Source: CAXXFQ01 sp963674475
Lineage (GTDB): Bacteria; Planctomycetota; Planctomycetia; Pirellulales; Thermoguttaceae
Length of the DNA stretch: 64,000 nt
Direction of reading: 5' to 3'
NCBI GenBank assembly: GCA_963674475.2
Contig: CAXXFQ010000008.1
Span: forward strand, 372,001-436,000
Shown: positions 62,139 to 64,000 of the stretch, in pieces
How the letters are laid out: each line of letters starts with the position of its first letter
Position numbering within the stretch: position 1 is the stretch's first letter
Made by a program: the position numbers and the translations under genes
Notes under the pieces: model-generated
What the model saw: the letters and a program-made list of their open reading frames with translations, nothing else
Told to the model about the DNA's origin: nothing
Database searches by the model: none

Positions 62139-64000
62139 TCAAAAGGTCGGCGCCGTTTGTTCCAGTCGCAACGTGATCGACGGCTCGACGGGCGGCGCCG
62201 CAGTGGTTGGGGCCGGTGGAAAGGGCGGACTGATCGAGGCGTTCGGGATTGGATTGGTCGGTCGATTGACAATCGGATTGACTAGCCTTGAGTTGGTTAC
62301 CATCCCGGTCGGTGGGGTTTGAATCGGAAGTGGACTGGACAGGCTTGCCGGGAGGTTGGGCACGGCGGTTTGTTGGTTTCCGACCGGCTTGGCCGGTTTC
62401 GATTTGTCGGCCGGTTCTTCCGCCGGTTCTTCCGCCGCCTCCTCCGCCGTCGGGGCCAGAGCGGGGATCGGTTCGGGCGGCGCGGCCAGGGCGGCATCGG
62501 CTTCGATCATCGGCATGCCACATTCTGGATAATAAGTCTGCCAACCGCCACCGAGGGCCTTATACAAGAGGACCAAATTCAAGGCAACCAGACCGCGACT
62601 TTCGGCGTGTCGGTCTTGGGTTTGGACCAGGACTCGCTGGGTGTCCAGCAATCGTTGGTAATCGATCAGGCCCTGTTCGTATTGCAGAAGGGCCAGGTGT
62701 TCGGCCCGCTCGGTTTCCTGGACGCTCGCCAACAAGGTCCGCACACGAATCGTCTCCTGGATGTAGTTGGAGATCGAGTTTTCGACCTCTTCGTTGGCCG
62801 TGAGAATCGTGTTGAGGTAGCTATAACAGGCCTGTTGGTAGACGGCGTCTTCGACCCGAATATTCGACAGGATGCGACCGTAGTTGAGCACGTTCCAGCG
62901 GAAGTTCGGCCCGATCGAACCGGTGAAGCCTCGCTGAGTAAACAGATTGGAGAATTTCTCGCTTTCGACGCCGAGCGACCCGGTGATGGCGATGTGCGGA
63001 TACAGTTCGCTGGTGGCGATGCCGATCTTGGCCGATTGGGCAGCCAGTTGTCGTTCGGCCGCGCGGACGTCCGGTCGACGTCGCAGCAGGTCGGCCGGAA
63101 TCCCGACGGCCACTTCGGCCGGGGCGGTGGGAATGGTTCCGGCCGGTCCGAGCAACGAGCTGATATCGGTTGGCGGCATGCCGACCAAGACGCAGATCCG
63201 GTTATGCGTTTGCCGTCGGGCCGCTTCCAAGTTCGGGATCAACGACTCGGTGATCGCCAGGTTCGATTTCGCCTGACGGATGTCCAGTTCGCTCACGAGG
63301 CCTTCCTGGAAACGGCGATCGATAATTCGGACCGTATTGGTTTGAAGTTTGACGTTCTTGTAGGCCAAGGCAAGCCGTTCGTCGAACGCGCGGAGTTGGA
63401 CATAATTGCCCGCGATTTCGGCTTGCAAGAGGACCAACGCCTGGTTGTAGTTGGCCACCTGCACCTGGAGGTTCGCATCGGCCGCCTCGACCAGTCGGCG
63501 GAACCGGCCCCAGAAATCGAGTTCCCATGCGGCATTGAAACCACCGTTGGCTTGGTCGAAGAACGATTTGGGTAACGGCAACAGGTTGTTCGGGTACGCG
63601 TTTCTGCTCAGCTTGAGCCGGTTGAAGCCGCCTCCCAGATACTGCTCTTGCGGGAACAGGTTTCCGACGGCCACCGCCCGTAGCGCTCGGGCCTCTTGGA
63701 TTCGCCAGCAGGCCGCCTTGAGCGAGAGGTTTTGGTGGTAGGTCATGTCGACCAATTGATCGAGAACCGGGTCGCGGAACGTCGTCCACCAGGCCCGATA
63801 GTCGCCGGCCGTCTCTTGGATCAACGGTTCGGGCTCTTCGAGCCACTCTCCGGCCGTGTTGCCACAGGGGCGCCGGTAGTTGGGCCCCACCTTGAATCCG
63901 TTGTCGAGCCACTGGCCGACACTGGTGCAACCGGCCGTGCCGAGGCACAGTAGTAAGAGGGTGAGGTACAGAAAACCGGGCCGAGCATATTTTGGTTTGA
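62139..64000 (-). CDS. RND-type outer-membrane efflux lipoprotein, NodT/TolC family (partial, 5' end off window)
   Basis: The frame stays open past 63890 to the right edge, where a lipoprotein signal reads FLYLTLLLLCLGTAGC; the start lies outside the window. After the lipobox come VGPNYRRP, then two OEP domains with WWTTFRDPVLDQLVDMTYHQ, LDFWGRFRRLVEAADANLQV, VGIPADLLRRRPDVRAAERQ and LAAQSAKIGIATSELYPHIA. These are diagnostic of NodT-type channels that form tripartite pumps. The last 110 residues are a Pro/Ala/Glu-rich low-complexity tail (AEEAAEEPAEEPADKSKPAK), unusual for the family. Pump partners are probably beyond the right edge. Confidence 0.92.
   Translation of the reverse strand, partial: KPKYARPGFLYLTLLLLCLGTAGCTSVGQWLDNGFKVGPNYRRPCGNTAGEWLEEPEPLIQETAGDYRAWWTTFRDPVLDQLVDMTYHQNLSLKAACWRIQEARALRAVAVGNLFPQEQYLGGGFNRLKLSRNAYPNNLLPLPKSFFDQANGGFNAAWELDFWGRFRRLVEAADANLQVQVANYNQALVLLQAEIAGNYVQLRAFDERLALAYKNVKLQTNTVRIIDRRFQEGLVSELDIRQAKSNLAITESLIPNLEAARRQTHNRICVLVGMPPTDISSLLGPAGTIPTAPAEVAVGIPADLLRRRPDVRAAERQLAAQSAKIGIATSELYPHIAITGSLGVESEKFSNLFTQRGFTGSIGPNFRWNVLNYGRILSNIRVEDAVYQQACYSYLNTILTANEEVENSISNYIQETIRVRTLLASVQETERAEHLALLQYEQGLIDYQRLLDTQRVLVQTQDRHAESRGLVALNLVLLYKALGGGWQTYYPECGMPMIEADAALAAPPEPIPALAPTAEEAAEEPAEEPADKSKPAKPVGNQQTAVPNLPASLSSPLPIQTPPTGMVTNSRLVNPIVNRPTNPIPNASISPPFPPAPTTAAPPVEPSITLRLEQTAPTF

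Noticed and set aside
1..64000. CRISPR arrays, restriction-modification or known anti-phage cassettes
   Set aside because: No regularly spaced 25-40-bp repeats, cas genes, methyltransferases or recognised defence genes were seen.

Overview
The window looks like chromosomal DNA of a planctomycete. The evidence is the family repertoire: a BBP7-type outer-membrane barrel, a HEAT-repeat domain fused to a sodium:solute symporter, a DUF1580 protein, a PEP-CTERM protein, several Gfo/Idh/MocA oxidoreductases, a DUF1080-like secreted protein, and a NagB domain fused to a PIG-L deacetylase. Most genes start with ATG after weak or variable Shine-Dalgarno sites, and intergenic spacers are long. All calls come from reading the sequence; no database search was run.

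Layout. 0-18 kb is largely housekeeping: the start of rpsR (running off the left edge), a metal/cobalamin-type ABC binding lipoprotein, the HEAT-symporter fusion, a response regulator, a 28-residue basic protein, a pair of related small proteins, a TIM-barrel epimerase, a topoisomerase VI A subunit, a probable structured RNA unit, and the cluster thrS-infC-rpmI-rplT-pheS-pheT on the minus strand. A tRNA-Val(GAC) gene at 18.06 kb marks the start of an accessory island of about 10 kb. The island holds a tyrosine integrase, a DUF1580 protein, a DUF3987-type primase-helicase broken by two lesions, a TubC-N-like protein, a phage cos-like site and a 1253-residue repeat-rich PEP-CTERM protein. The decamer CTACTACTTT occurs twice at each end of this stretch.

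28-48 kb returns to core functions on the minus strand: murA, an HDOD signalling protein, secreted carbohydrate-related proteins, an RNase E/G with a DUF2344 protein, a PTS-Ntr-like set (hpf, ptsN, HPr, ptsI), a NagB/PIG-L fusion and proB. purF follows on the plus strand. 49-64 kb holds two sugar-type dehydrogenases, a thioredoxin-like protein, an isolated nuoB, a BBP7 barrel, a remnant of a Hint domain, a large zinc-ribbon membrane protein, a sigma-70-family factor and an RND-type outer-membrane efflux lipoprotein that runs off the right edge.

The most interesting parts are the tRNA-Val island, which reads as a decayed prophage or phage satellite that keeps integration, replication and packaging-site elements but no capsid genes; a family of short intergenic repeats, one of them a 146-bp element with terminal inverted repeats; an apparent loss of the catalytic His in the NagB domain; and a topoisomerase VI A subunit without its B partner nearby.
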